From Streptomyces phaeoluteigriseus (GTDB taxonomy: Bacteria; Actinomycetota; Actinomycetes; Streptomycetales; Streptomycetaceae), in the NCBI RefSeq assembly GCF_001896135.2, contig NZ_MPOH02000019.1, forward strand, positions 249,077-309,833: a stretch of DNA of 60,757 bases, written 5' to 3'. Position 1 is the stretch's first letter. Each line of letters starts with the position of its first letter. This document shows, piece after piece, positions 8,271-18,865 of this stretch. The position numbers and the translations under genes are program-made. The notes beneath the pieces were generated by a model that saw nothing but the letters and a program-made list of their open reading frames with translations, did not search any database and was not told where the DNA came from.

Positions 8271-8333
8271 GGGGCGCGCCCCCACACCCCCGCTTTCGGC
8301 CTGAACGGCCTCGGCCTCGAACGCCGGTCGGGC
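8271..8333 (+). repeat. Dispersed GC-rich intergenic repeat, copy 1
   Basis: Starts with the palindrome GGGGCGCGCCCC, then ACCCCCGCT, CGGCCTGAACGGCCTCG and CGCCGGTCGGG. The same block order occurs at 15733-15792 in the same orientation. It lies between convergent genes (SGNH hydrolase and deoA) and may serve as a bidirectional terminator. Confidence 0.6.
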
Positions 8334-8336
8334 TGT

Positions 8337-9620
8337 TTACGCGATGCGCTCCCGAACCACCGGGGACGCCTCGTGACGCGTGCCCGGGGCCGCGATGTCG
8401 TAGGAGCCCTCCACCGATTCCAGGGCGTAGGCGAAGCGCTCGGGGGTGTCGGTGTGGAGGGTCAGGAGGGGCTGGCCCTCGGTGATCGTGTCGCCGGGCT
8501 TGGCGTGGAGTTCGATGCCGGCGCCCGCCTGTACCGGGTCCTCCTTGCGGGCGCGGCCGGCGCCCAGGCGCCAGGCGGCGACGCCGATGCCGTAGGCGTC
8601 GAGGCGGGTGAGGACGCCGGTGGCCGGGGCCTTGACGACGTGCTGTTCCCGCGCGGTGGGGAGGGGGGCGTCCGGGTCGCCGCCCTGGGCGGTGATCATG
8701 CGACGCCAGGCGTCCATCGCGGAGCCGTCGGCGAGGGCCTTCGCCGGGTCGGCGTCCTTCACCCCGGCCGCGTCCAGCATTTCGCGGGCCAGGGCGAGGG
8801 TCAGTTCGACGACGTCGGCAGGGCCGCCGCCCGCGAGGACCTCGACCGACTCACGGACCTCCAGGGCGTTGCCCGCGGTGAGGCCGAGGGGGGTGGACAT
8901 GTCGGTGAGGAGTGCGACGGTCCGCACGCCGTGGTCGGTGCCGAGACCCACCATCGTGGAGGCCAGCTCGCGCGCGTCCTCGATGGTCTTCATGAAGGCG
9001 CCGGTGCCGACCTTCACGTCCAGGACCAGGGAGCCCGTGCCCTCGGCGATCTTCTTCGACATGATCGACGAGGCGATGAGGGGGATCGCCTCGACCGTGC
9101 CGGTGACGTCGCGCAGGGCGTAGAGCTTCTTGTCGGCGGGGGCCAGGCCGTCGCCCGCCGCGCAGATCACGGCGCCGGTGGTGTCGAGGACGTGCAGCAT
9201 CTCCTCGTTGGACAGGAGCGCGCGCCAGCCGGGGATCGACTCCAGCTTGTCCAGGGTGCCGCCGGTGTGGCCGAGGCCGCGGCCCGAGAGCTGGGGGACG
9301 GCCGCGCCGCAGGCCGCCACCAGGGGGGCCAGCGGGAGGGTGATCTTGTCGCCGACGCCGCCCGTGGAGTGCTTGTCGGCGGTCGGGCGGGACAGGGACG
9401 AGAAGTCCATGCGCTCGCCGGAGGCGATCATCGCGGCCGTCCAGCGGGCGATCTCACGGCGGTTCATGCCGTTGAGCAGGATCGCCATGGCGAGCGAGGA
9501 CATCTGCTCGTCGGCGACCTCGCCACGGGTGTACGCGTCGATGACCCAGTCGATCTGTTCGTCGCTGAGTTCACCGCGGTCCCGCTTGGTGCGGATGACG
9601 GAGATGGCGTCCATGGCCAT
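8337..9620 (-). CDS. deoA: Thymidine phosphorylase
   Basis: A 427-residue cytosolic enzyme that splits thymidine or deoxyuridine with phosphate to the base and 2-deoxyribose-1-phosphate. The family signature LSGRGLGHTGGTLDKLESIPG is clear near residue 110, and the phosphate-loop segment KHSTGGVGDK near 80. The C-terminal pyrimidine-phosphorylase domain (KPGDTITEGQPLLTLH) is complete. Start at ATG 9620 (MAMDAISVIR) has a GGAAGGAAAG ribosome site 5 bases upstream; an in-frame ATG two codons later is less well placed. It is the last gene of the nucleoside transport locus, after cdd, with a hairpin in the 123-base gap. Confidence 0.96.
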   Translation of the reverse strand: MAMDAISVIRTKRDRGELSDEQIDWVIDAYTRGEVADEQMSSLAMAILLNGMNRREIARWTAAMIASGERMDFSSLSRPTADKHSTGGVGDKITLPLAPLVAACGAAVPQLSGRGLGHTGGTLDKLESIPGWRALLSNEEMLHVLDTTGAVICAAGDGLAPADKKLYALRDVTGTVEAIPLIASSIMSKKIAEGTGSLVLDVKVGTGAFMKTIEDARELASTMVGLGTDHGVRTVALLTDMSTPLGLTAGNALEVRESVEVLAGGGPADVVELTLALAREMLDAAGVKDADPAKALADGSAMDAWRRMITAQGGDPDAPLPTAREQHVVKAPATGVLTRLDAYGIGVAAWRLGAGRARKEDPVQAGAGIELHAKPGDTITEGQPLLTLHTDTPERFAYALESVEGSYDIAAPGTRHEASPVVRERIA

Positions 9621-9694
9621 GGCTTTCCTTCCGAGGGACACAAGCTTCGCAGGGGCCGGAGCTTGCGGGGTGCAGAGATCGGTGCCGAGAAAGT

Positions 9695-9738
9695 GTGCGG
9701 CCCCTCTGCCCGGTTCACGCGGGTCAGAGGGGCCGCAC
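9695..9738 (-). terminator. Hairpin between cdd and deoA
   Basis: Perfect 14-bp stem GTGCGGCCCCTCTG (9695-9708) with CAGAGGGGCCGCAC (9725-9738) and a 16-base loop, immediately after the cdd stop. It could end the ABC-cdd transcript or attenuate read-through into deoA. Confidence 0.65.
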
Positions 9739-9743
9739 GGGAG

Positions 9744-10145
9744 TCACTTGGTGAGGTGGTCCGGGCCGAAGGCCTGCGGGAGCATCTTTGCCAGCGGGAG
9801 GATCCCGGCCGGCGTCTCCAGCAGCAGGTCCGGGCCGCCGAACTCGTACAGCAGCTGGCGGCAGCGGCCGCACGGGACGAGGATCTCGCCCCGGCCGTCC
9901 ACGCAGGTGAAGTGGGTGAGGCGGCCGCCGCCGGTGCGCTGCAGCTCCGAGACCAGACCGCACTCCGCGCACAGGCCGATGCCGTAGGAGGCGTTCTCGA
10001 CGTTGCAGCCGGAGACGGTACGGCCGTCGTCGACCAGGGCCGCCACGCCGACCGGGTAGTCCGAGTACGGGGCGTACGCGTGGCGCATGGCCTCACGGGC
10101 CAGCTCGCGCAGGGCGTCCCAGTCGACGGCGGCGGCCGGGGTCAC
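9744..10145 (-). CDS. cdd: Cytidine deaminase
   Basis: A 133-residue cytosolic zinc enzyme converting cytidine or deoxycytidine to uridine or deoxyuridine. Zinc and catalytic motifs are visible: CNVENASYG (about 47-55), the CAEC segment (about 60-63) and PCGRCRQLL (about 92-100). The length is that of the homotetrameric class. The GTG at 10145 overlaps the stop of the upstream permease (GTGA), so translation is coupled to the transporter. Together they import nucleosides, deaminate them and, with deoA downstream, cleave them. Confidence 0.95.
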   Translation of the reverse strand: MTPAAAVDWDALRELAREAMRHAYAPYSDYPVGVAALVDDGRTVSGCNVENASYGIGLCAECGLVSELQRTGGGRLTHFTCVDGRGEILVPCGRCRQLLYEFGGPDLLLETPAGILPLAKMLPQAFGPDHLTK

Positions 10146-11401
10146 TTGCCCTGCCCCTTGTAATAGGGCAGGCCGTCGGCCTTGGGCATGCGCAGGCGTT
10201 GCGCGGAGAGCGACAGCACCAGCAGGGTCACGACGTACGGGGCCGCGGAGACGACCTGGCGCGGGACCTCGTCCACGCTGGTGTACCAGAGGAACATCAG
10301 GGCCGAGATCACCAGGGTGACGACGGCGGAGACGTACTTCTTCTTCCAGGCCAGGTAGGCCGCGCCGATGACCAGCAGGATCGCGAGGAGCAGGATGAGG
10401 GCGTGCACGTTGGTGGTGCCGCCGCGCAGGTTCAGGCTGTCGGTGTAGCCGAACAGGCCCGCGCCGAGGGCGAGGCCGCCCGGCATCCAGTTGCCGAAGA
10501 TCATCGCGGCGAGGCCGATGTAGCCGCGGCCGGCGGTCTGGCCGTCGAGGTACACGTTCGAGGCGACGATCGACAGGAAGGCGCCGCCGAGGCCGGCGAA
10601 ACCGCCCGAGACGATCACGGCGATGTACTTGTACTTGTAGACGTTGACGCCGAGGGATTCGGCGGCCACCGGGTTCTCGCCGCAGGAGCGCAGCCGCAGG
10701 CCGAAGGCGGTCCGCCACAGCACCCACCAGGTGGCGGGGACGAGGGCGACCGCGACGACGGTCAGCGGGGAGAGGTTGGTGACCAGACCGCCGACCAGGC
10801 CGGCGATGTCGGAGACCAGGAACCAGTGCTTGTCGTTCAGGGTCTCCAGCCAGCCGGACAGCCCGGGGATGTCGAAGGTGCCCAGCGATTCGATCGGCGG
10901 GGACTGCTTGGAGGAGCCCTGCGGGGCGTCCTCGAAGGTGAACTTCGACAGGTAGCGGGTGGTGCCCAGGGCCAGGATGTTCAGCGCCACACCGGAGACG
11001 ATGTGGTTGACCTTGAACGTCACGGTGGCGATGGCGTGCAGGACACCGCCGAGCGCGCCGCCGATGATGCCGAAGGCGACACCGGTCCACGGGCCCCACT
11101 GGTAGCCGGCCCAGGCGCCGAACCAGGTGCCGAGGACCATCATGCCCTCGAGGCCGATGTTGACGACGCCCGCGCGCTCGGCCCACAGGCCGCCGAGGCC
11201 GGCGAGGCCGATCGGCACGGCCAGGCGCAGCGCGGTGGACATCTGGCCGGTCGAGGTGATGCCGTCCGCGCCGGAGATCAGGCGGACGATCGAGGTGAGG
11301 ACCAGCACTCCCGCGATGATCAGCAGGATTACCGGGAGAGACATGCGGCGGCCGCCCTTGCCGGGCTTCGCCTGCGGCTTGGCGATGGTCGCGGTGGACA
11401 T
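10142..11401 (-). CDS. Nucleoside ABC transporter permease (second permease)
   Basis: A 419-residue polytopic membrane protein of the BPD_transp_2 family that pairs with BMP-type binding proteins. The N-terminus MSTATIAKPQAKPGKGGRR is cytosolic, then about 9-10 helices. The loop LWAERAGVVNIGLEGMM is the signature of nucleoside and sugar permeases of this type. A long loop near residues 150-200 contains many charged residues. It overlaps the preceding permease stop (ATGA at 11401) and the following cdd start, so it is translationally coupled on both sides. Confidence 0.93.
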   Translation of the reverse strand: MSTATIAKPQAKPGKGGRRMSLPVILLIIAGVLVLTSIVRLISGADGITSTGQMSTALRLAVPIGLAGLGGLWAERAGVVNIGLEGMMVLGTWFGAWAGYQWGPWTGVAFGIIGGALGGVLHAIATVTFKVNHIVSGVALNILALGTTRYLSKFTFEDAPQGSSKQSPPIESLGTFDIPGLSGWLETLNDKHWFLVSDIAGLVGGLVTNLSPLTVVAVALVPATWWVLWRTAFGLRLRSCGENPVAAESLGVNVYKYKYIAVIVSGGFAGLGGAFLSIVASNVYLDGQTAGRGYIGLAAMIFGNWMPGGLALGAGLFGYTDSLNLRGGTTNVHALILLLAILLVIGAAYLAWKKKYVSAVVTLVISALMFLWYTSVDEVPRQVVSAAPYVVTLLVLSLSAQRLRMPKADGLPYYKGQGK

Positions 11402-12518
11402 CAGGCCGCCACCTCCTTCTTGGCGTTGTTGTTGGCGGCCGCGGCCAGCTCGGCGCCGACCAGCTTCTGCTGACGGCGCAGACCCCACTGGCGCACGGCC
11501 TCGTAGGAGATGACGACCGCGAAGACGATCAGGCCCTGCATGATCGTGGCGATCTCCTTCTCGTACGCCACCGGGGTGGCGTAGTCGAGGGCGGGGGACG
11601 TCTTGTCGAGGAAGGCCCACAGGAGGGCGGCCAGCGCGATGCCGCCGGGGTTGTTGCGGCCGAGGAGGGCGATGCCGATGGCGGTGAAGCCCAGGCCGGC
11701 CGGGAAGCTGAGGCTGTAGGTGTGGGCGTCGCCGAGCAGCAGCGGCAGACCGGAGATGCCGGCGACTGCGCCGGAGATCAGCATCGCGGTGAGCACCATG
11801 CGCTTGGCGTTGACGCCGGAGGCCGCCGCGGCGGTCTCGGACTCGCCGGTGGCGCGCAGGTCGAAGCCGAAGCGGGTGCGGTTGAGGACGATCCAGTAGC
11901 CGATGCCGAGCGCGACGGCGAGGAAGACCAGGCCGTAGATCTCGCCGACGTCCTGGCCCAGGTCGATGCCGGGGACCCAGCCGGACTCCTTCATGACGCC
12001 GGTGGTGACATTGTCGCCGAGTAGGACGCCGAAGTTCTCGCGGAGCGTGAGGTAGCCGATGAGGCTGGTGGCGATCGCGTTGAGCATGATCGTCGCGACG
12101 ACCTCGCTGACACCGCGGGTGACCTTCAGGACGCCCGCGATGCCCGCCCACATGGCGCCGGTGAGCGCGCCGACCAGGAGCAGCAGCGGGACCTGGAGGA
12201 AGGACGGCAGCGACACGTGCGCGCCGACCACGGCGGTCATCATGGCGCCGAGGCGGTACTGGCCGTCGACACCGATGTTGAACAGGTTCATGCGGAAGCC
12301 GAGGGCGACCGCGAGGGCGGCGATGTAGTACAGCGAGGCCTGGTTGACGATCAGGACCTGGACGTCGGAGAACCCGGCCTGCTCCAGCATCAGCCGGTAC
12401 GGCTCGAACGGGTTCTTGCCGGAGGCGATCAGCACGATCGACGTCAGCAGGATCGCCGAGACCAGCGCGATGACCGGGCCGGCCACCGCGAGGAGCAGGC
12501 GCTCCTTGTCGAACTTCT

Positions 12519-12522
<4 letters not shown>
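11401..12522 (-). CDS. Nucleoside ABC transporter permease (first permease)
   Basis: A 373-residue polytopic membrane protein of the BPD_transp_2 family, beginning MKKFDKERLLLAVAGPVIAL with about 9 helices. The motif ALGFRMNLFNIGVDGQYRLGAMM (split here from residues near 74) is the conserved cytosolic loop that contacts the ATPase. Its last ~15 residues are Ala/Asn/Lys-rich. It overlaps the ATPase stop by ATGA and the second permease start by ATGA. With that permease it would form the heterodimeric membrane channel. Confidence 0.93.
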
Positions 12523-14171
<1,649 letters not shown>

Positions 14172-14200
14172 GGCGCACTCTCCTCGGGAAAGGGGCCGCT

Positions 14201-14212
14201 CTACGCGCGTAG
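14201..14212. promoter_or_regulatory. CTACGCGCGTAG palindrome before the ABC ATPase
   Basis: Perfect palindrome identical over 12 bases to the one before add (1740-1751), located 30 bases upstream of the proposed ATPase start. It implies that the ATPase-permease-permease-cdd segment has its own regulated promoter. Confidence 0.6.
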
Positions 14213-14299
14213 CGCCCCTGCTTTAAATAGTGCCCGGACCTGATCGATCTTGATTGACCTCTCGGTCAGTCTCGATCCGTTCCGAGCATTCTGCCGCGC

Positions 14300-14338
14300 G
14301 AACGGGGCGCGGGGAGTCATCGTCCCCGCACCCCGTTC
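14300..14338 (-). terminator. Hairpin after the first BMP lipoprotein gene
   Basis: 16-bp stem GAACGGGGCGCGGGGA (14300-14315) with TCCCCGCACCCCGTTC (14323-14338), one mismatch, 7-base loop. It lies between the lipoprotein stop and the ATPase start. Partial termination here would fit the excess of binding protein over transporter seen in such operons. Confidence 0.65.
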
Positions 14339-14425
14339 CGAGGCCGTAACGCTGTCATTACAGCGCCTCTTTGGCCATGCCTTCGACAGGTCTCGCCACG
14401 TCTCGGCAGGCCGACGCCACGGTCG

Positions 14426-15472
14426 TCAGGAGGTCTGCACCTTGATGGTGCCGTTCTTGATGCCTTCCTCGGCCTTCTTGACGGCGTCCTGCATCTCCTT
14501 GTTCCCGGCGAAGACCGGGTTGGAGTTCGACAGGCTCACGCCGCCGTTGGCGAGGTCGCCACGGACCACACCGGTGGCGGGCTTGCCGTCCTCGACCGAC
14601 TTGGCCAGCGTGTAGACCGCGCCCTCGACGTTCTTCATCGCGGACGTGAGGATCGAGTCCTTGTACGTCTTCAGCGCGTCCTGCTTGTACTGGTCCGAGT
14701 CGACGCCGATCGCCCACACCTTGTTGGCGTTGGCGGCCTTGATGACGCCCTGGCCGGAGAGGCCGGCGGCGGCGTAGACCACGTCGGCACCGGCGTCGAT
14801 CTGACCCTCGGCGGCGCTCTCACCCTTGTCCGGGCTGGAGAAGCCGCCCTCGGCGGCGGTCTCGGTCAGGTACTGCGACTTGACCGTGACCCCCTTCTTG
14901 GTGTCCGCGACGCCCTGCTTGTAGCCGGCCTCGAACTTGTGGATCAGGGGGACGTCCACACCGCCGACGAAGCCGACCACGTTGGACTTGGTCGCCTTGG
15001 CGGCGGCGACGCCCGCCAGGTAGGAGGCCTGCTCCTCGGAGAAGACGAGGTCGGCCACGTTGTCGGCCTTGGTCTGCTCGTCGTCGACGATGCCGAAGGT
15101 GGTCTTCGGGTACTTGGCCGCGGCCTCCTTCACGGCGGGCGCGTAGGCGAAGCCGACGCCGATGACCGGGTTGTAGCCCTGCTTGGCGAGGCTCTCCAGG
15201 CGCTGGACCTTGTCGGCGTCGGACTCGCCGTCCTGCGGCTCGACGGCGGTCGACTTGTAGCCGAACTCCTTGTCGGCCTTCTCCAGGCCGGCGGTGGCGG
15301 CGTCGTTGAAGGACTGGTCACCCTTGCCGCCGACGTCGTACGCGAGGGCGAGGCCCAGGTTCTTGTCGTCACCGGAGGAGGACGACGTGGAGGAGCTTCC
15401 GCAAGCGGAAACGCTGACTGCGAAGGCTGCGGTAGCAACACCAGCAACCGCGATACGGGACACCCGGCGCAT
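14426..15472 (-). CDS. BMP-family nucleoside-binding lipoprotein (copy nearest the ABC genes)
   Basis: A 348-residue exported lipoprotein that would capture nucleosides outside the membrane for the ABC transporter. Signal peptide MRRVSRIAVAGVATAAFAVS leads to a lipobox VSAC with Cys near residue 26, then a Ser-rich linker. The BMP/PnrA domain is marked by LALAYDVGGKGDQSFNDAA, NPVIGVGFAYAPAVKEAA and DVVYAAAGLSGQGVI. The ATG at 15472 has an AAAGGAG ribosome site. It is closely similar to the next upstream gene, so the pair looks like a tandem duplication. A GTAACGCGCGTAGAC box lies about 55 bases upstream. Confidence 0.93.
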   Translation of the reverse strand: MRRVSRIAVAGVATAAFAVSVSACGSSSTSSSSGDDKNLGLALAYDVGGKGDQSFNDAATAGLEKADKEFGYKSTAVEPQDGESDADKVQRLESLAKQGYNPVIGVGFAYAPAVKEAAAKYPKTTFGIVDDEQTKADNVADLVFSEEQASYLAGVAAAKATKSNVVGFVGGVDVPLIHKFEAGYKQGVADTKKGVTVKSQYLTETAAEGGFSSPDKGESAAEGQIDAGADVVYAAAGLSGQGVIKAANANKVWAIGVDSDQYKQDALKTYKDSILTSAMKNVEGAVYTLAKSVEDGKPATGVVRGDLANGGVSLSNSNPVFAGNKEMQDAVKKAEEGIKNGTIKVQTS

Positions 15473-15526
15473 GGAACGAGACTCCTTTGTGCAAGCGCCC
15501 ATACCAGGCGCTGGTTCCGCCGCAGC

Positions 15527-15541
15527 GTAACGCGCGTAGAC
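15527..15541. promoter_or_regulatory. GTAACGCGCGTAGAC box before BMP lipoprotein 1
   Basis: 15-base sequence identical to that at 17105-17119 and sharing the ACGCGCGTAG core with the palindromes before add and the ABC ATPase. A probable operator site. Confidence 0.55.
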
Positions 15542-15732
15542 CAGACGGAAAAACCCTTCTGTCCGGTCCGTTATCGAGCTGTGGCCACAGTTTGCGCTCC
15601 AGCCTACGGACGTCGGAGCGCCGCTTGCGGGAGGCAGGGGCCGCTGGTCTGCGAGGACGCCCTCAATGGGCGTAGGCGGGGGTGGAACCGGGGCGGTGCC
15701 CCGCCCCCGCCGCCCCTTCCCGTCCCGAACCC

Positions 15733-15792
15733 GGGGGCCGCGCCCCCGGACCCCCGCTCCGGCCCGAACGGCCTCGTCCGCACGCCGACGGG
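15733..15792 (+). repeat. Dispersed GC-rich intergenic repeat, copy 2
   Basis: GGGGGCCGCGCCCCC, then ACCCCCGCT, CGGCCCGAACGGCCTCG and CGCCGACGGG, matching the block order of the copy at 8271. It occupies the middle of the 452-base gap between the two BMP genes. Apart from it and the box at 15527, that gap holds nothing gene-like. Confidence 0.6.
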
Positions 15793-15924
15793 CCGCGGGG
15801 CCGGCCCCCTCCGACGGGTGCGGACGCAGGCGCCCCGCCTCGCGCGCCCCCCGGGGTGGGGGACGGGCGGGCGGGGCCGGTGCCGGGAGTCGGTGTGCCG
15901 GGACTCTGTATGCGGGTGGGCGGG

Positions 15925-16995
15925 TTACTTCGTGTTGACGGTGATCTTGCCGTCGACGATGTCCTTCTTGGCCTTGTTCACGGCGTCGACGACGTCCGTC
16001 ATGGCCTTGTACTTCGGGTTGGTGTCGGCGAAGCCGACGCCGTCGTTGGAGAGGCTGCCGCGGACCACGCCGGAGAGGGGCTTGCCCTCGTGGACGGACT
16101 TGGCCAGGTCGTAGACCGCGCCGCCGACGTTCTTCAGGGCCGAGCCGAGGATGTAGTCCTTGTACGCGGCCAGCGAGGTCTGGGCGTACTGGTCGGAGTC
16201 GACGCCGATGGCCCACACCTTCTTGCCCGCGGCCTCGGAGATCACGCCCTGGCCGGAGAGACCGGCCGCGTGGTAGATGACGTCCGCGCCGGCCTCGATC
16301 TGGCCGCTCGCCCCCGCCTTGCCCTTGTCGGGGCTGGAGAAGCCGCCCTCCTGGGGCGTCTCGGTGAGGTACTGCGACTCGATCTTGATGGCCGGGTCGA
16401 CGGACTTGGCGCCCTGGATGTAGCCGGCCTCGAACTTGTGGATGAGCGGGATGTCCACGCCGCCGATGAAGCCGATGTGGCCCTTCTTCGACGCCTTCGC
16501 CGCGGCGACGCCGGCCAGGTAGGAGGCCTGCTCCTCGTGGAAGACCATGTCGGCGACGTTCTTCGCCACCACGGTCTCGTCGTCGATGATGCCGAACGTG
16601 GTGTCCGGGAACTTCGCGGCGACCTCCTTGACGGCCGGCGCGTAGATGTAGCCGACGCCGATCACCGGGTTGTAGCCCGACTGGGCGAGCTGGGTCAGCC
16701 GCTGGACCTTGTCCGCGTCCGACTCGCCGTCCTGCGGCTCGACGTCCCGGCCGCCGATGCCGAACTCCTTGTCGGCCTTCTCGAAACCGGCGTACGCGGC
16801 GTCGTTGAAGGACTGGTCGCCCTTGCCGCCGATGTCGTACGCCAGGCCGATGCCCTTGCCGGTGTACTTGCCGGACTCCTTCTCGCTGGGCTTGGAGCCG
16901 GTGCTGGACTCGCCGCAGCCGGCCGCCGCGAGAGCCACGACCGCGACGGACGCCGCTGCCTGGATGAACCTGGTCCTTCGAGATATGAGACGCAC
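15925..16995 (-). CDS. BMP-family nucleoside-binding lipoprotein (distal copy)
   Basis: A 356-residue paralogue of the neighbouring lipoprotein. Signal peptide VRLISRRTRFIQAAASVAVVALAAAGC ends in lipobox AAGC; the domain carries GIGLAYDIGGKGDQSFNDAA, NPVIGVGYIYAPAVKEVA and VIYHAAGLSGQGVI. The GTG at 16995 was preferred because a GAAGGG ribosome site lies 8 bases upstream; an in-frame GTG 9 bases earlier has none. It precedes the other BMP gene by 452 bases and is the first gene of the locus, with its own GTAACGCGCGTAGAC box about 110 bases upstream. The two copies may have different nucleoside preferences. Confidence 0.93.
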   Translation of the reverse strand: MRLISRRTRFIQAAASVAVVALAAAGCGESSTGSKPSEKESGKYTGKGIGLAYDIGGKGDQSFNDAAYAGFEKADKEFGIGGRDVEPQDGESDADKVQRLTQLAQSGYNPVIGVGYIYAPAVKEVAAKFPDTTFGIIDDETVVAKNVADMVFHEEQASYLAGVAAAKASKKGHIGFIGGVDIPLIHKFEAGYIQGAKSVDPAIKIESQYLTETPQEGGFSSPDKGKAGASGQIEAGADVIYHAAGLSGQGVISEAAGKKVWAIGVDSDQYAQTSLAAYKDYILGSALKNVGGAVYDLAKSVHEGKPLSGVVRGSLSNDGVGFADTNPKYKAMTDVVDAVNKAKKDIVDGKITVNTK

Positions 16996-17104
16996 AGCAA
17001 GCACCCTTCATCCCCACGGCGCCGTCACCGGCCCGCATTCCCCAATGTGACGCCTCCGGCACGGCTCCCCAACAGGCCGTTCCGAGGGGCGATTTCGGCG
17101 CACA

Positions 17105-17119
17105 GTAACGCGCGTAGAC
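17105..17119. promoter_or_regulatory. GTAACGCGCGTAGAC box before BMP lipoprotein 2
   Basis: Identical 15-base copy of the box at 15527-15541, inside the 327-base gap between the BMP gene and the amidohydrolase. Besides this box and the hairpin at 17214 I see nothing else in that gap. Confidence 0.55.
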
Positions 17120-17213
17120 GGGGAGGGGAACGGGGTTTCTCGTGGCCGTTATCGATTCGTGCCGCCCCCGGGTCGCAACCGGGTCCCACGGGTTACACCC
17201 CGGTGACACAAGT

Positions 17214-17248
17214 GGACGAAGGGGCGCCTTTCGGGCACCCCTTCGTCC
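17214..17248 (-). terminator. Strong hairpin after the amidohydrolase gene
   Basis: Outer stem GGACGAAGGGG/CCCCTTCGTCC with a further inner GCC/GGC pairing around a TTTCG loop. It lies 75 bases past the amidohydrolase stop, insulating it from the nucleoside locus. Confidence 0.7.
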
Positions 17249-17322
17249 GGCCGTCCCCGTGTCGGACCTCACCGGTGACGGCCTTCACCGGCTTCGGTCC
17301 CCCACCGGCTTCCCGTGTCTGC

Positions 17323-18552
17323 TCACGCCGTGCGGGTCGCCGCGTCCAGCAGTGCGGCGGCCGTGAACAGCTCCACTCCTACGGTGATGGCGTGTTCGTC
17401 GGCGTCGAAGTCGCCCTGGTGCAGATCCCGGACGGTGCGCTCACCCGGCGTACGGACACCGAGGCGGGCCATGGCTCCGGGGACGCGCTCCAGGTACCAG
17501 GAGAAGTCCTCGCCGCCGAGGCTCTGCTGGGTGCCCTCCACCGCCTCCTCGCCCCGCCGGGCGTGCATGGCGTCCCGGAGCAGGCCGGTGACGTCGGTGT
17601 CGTTGACGACCGGGGGGACGCCGCGGACGTAGTTGATCTCGGACTTGGCGCGGTGCAGGTTGGCGACCTCGTCGATCGCGGCGACCACGAGGTCGGGCGC
17701 CTGCCGCCAGGCGTCGATGTCGAGGCAGCGCACGGTGCCGGACAGTTCGGCGTGCTGCGGGATGACGTTCGGGGCGTGGCCGCAGTCGATCCGGCCCCAG
17801 GTCACCGCGAGGCCGGCCCGTGTGTCGACGCGGCGGCCGACCAGCGCGGGTACGTCGACGACGACCCGGGCGGCGGCGGTGACCAGGTCGGTGGTCAGGT
17901 GCGGGCGGGCGGTGTGGCCGCCGGGCCCGTCCAGGGAGATCTCCAGACGGTCGCAGGCGGAGGTGATGGCCCCCTCGCGCAGACCGATCAGACCGGCGTC
18001 CACGCGCGGGTCGCAGTGCACGGCGATGATCCGGCCGACGCCCTCCAGGGCGCCGTCCGCGATGGCGTCGGCGGCGCCGCCGGGCAGCACCTCCTCGGCG
18101 GGCTGGAAGATCAGCCGCACGGGGCGCGGGAGCCTGCCCTCGCGGTGCAGGTCGGCGAGGACCAGGCCGGCACCGAGGACGACGGCGGTGTGCACGTCGT
18201 GACCGCAGGCGTGGGCGCGGTCGGGGACGGTGGAGCGGTAGTCGCAGTCCGCCTTGGTGTCCGGGATGGGCAGGGCGTCGATGTCGGCGCGCATCGCGAG
18301 GACCGGGGTGCCGTCGGTCCAGTCGCCGATGTCGCAGATGAGCCCGGTGCCGCCGGCGAGTACGCGGGGCTTGAGGCCCGCCTGCTCCAGGCGCTCCTTG
18401 ATCGCCGCCGTCGTACGGAACTCCTGGTTGCCCAGCTCGGGGTGCATGTGCATGTCGCGGCGGAAGGCGACGAGCTCGGCGCGCAGGGCCTCCGGCAAAG
18501 TGCCGGGGAGCACGGCTTCCCCTGAAGGATCGGCCTCGGACTCTCGGGACAT
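17323..18552 (-). CDS. M20-family amidohydrolase
   Basis: A 409-residue cytosolic metallo-hydrolase of the aminoacylase/IAA-amino-acid hydrolase type. Metal and catalytic motifs are visible: MRADIDALPI (about 85), HACGHDVHTA (about 120), QPAEE (about 155), HCDPR (about 185), a dimerisation domain with GPGGHTARPH, and C-terminal GGEDFSWYL. It likely removes acyl groups from N-acyl amino acids. The ATG at 18552 (MSRESEADPS) is preferred; an in-frame GTG 12 bases earlier sits directly against AAAGG with no spacing. An ACCCTTTGAAGGGT inverted repeat overlaps this start region. Confidence 0.9.
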   Translation of the reverse strand: MSRESEADPSGEAVLPGTLPEALRAELVAFRRDMHMHPELGNQEFRTTAAIKERLEQAGLKPRVLAGGTGLICDIGDWTDGTPVLAMRADIDALPIPDTKADCDYRSTVPDRAHACGHDVHTAVVLGAGLVLADLHREGRLPRPVRLIFQPAEEVLPGGAADAIADGALEGVGRIIAVHCDPRVDAGLIGLREGAITSACDRLEISLDGPGGHTARPHLTTDLVTAAARVVVDVPALVGRRVDTRAGLAVTWGRIDCGHAPNVIPQHAELSGTVRCLDIDAWRQAPDLVVAAIDEVANLHRAKSEINYVRGVPPVVNDTDVTGLLRDAMHARRGEEAVEGTQQSLGGEDFSWYLERVPGAMARLGVRTPGERTVRDLHQGDFDADEHAITVGVELFTAAALLDAATRTA

Positions 18553-18865
18553 CAGTTGCTTCACCCTTTGAAGGGTAGGACGCCGGGGTGGTCTGTTGAC
18601 CCACGATCAACAAAACTTCAACCTGTTAGGGGAAGAAAAGTTGGCCGCGCGGCGCATGGCTGGCGTTCGGACTGGGTAAACTCGGCCGGTTTCGAGTCGA
18701 GTCGATCATGGCTTTCCGGCCACCCCTCAATCTTCCTCCTTCACGGTTACCACGGCTCACTCGATGCACGCCCGGCTGTCCACGGAGCGGAACGTGCGGA
18801 CGGGTACCCGGCTCTTCGTGGGTTCGGCTGCCGGGGGGCCGGGCCCGCCACTAGAGTCCGGGCAC
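18553..18865. other. Intergenic region with two small inverted repeats
   Basis: A 313-base gap between divergent genes. It contains ACCCTT-TG-AAGGGT (18563-18576), overlapping the ribosome site of the amidohydrolase, and GTTGA-N7-TCAAC (18595-18611). Both could be operator half-sites, but no motif match to a known family can be claimed. No further gene is evident. Confidence 0.35.

Noticed and set aside
14426..17272. One 948-codon frame covering both BMP lipoproteins
   Set aside because: Only its last third is the real lipoprotein; the rest is out-of-frame sequence and an intergenic gap.
15682..18525. Long plus-strand open frame opposite the BMP and amidohydrolase genes
   Set aside because: It is the GC-rich antisense shadow of three well-supported minus-strand genes and has a Val/Gly/Asp-rich composition without any domain.
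18563..18611. Defined promoter for the amidohydrolase
   Set aside because: Inverted repeats are present, but no -35/-10 pair with acceptable spacing can be shown.
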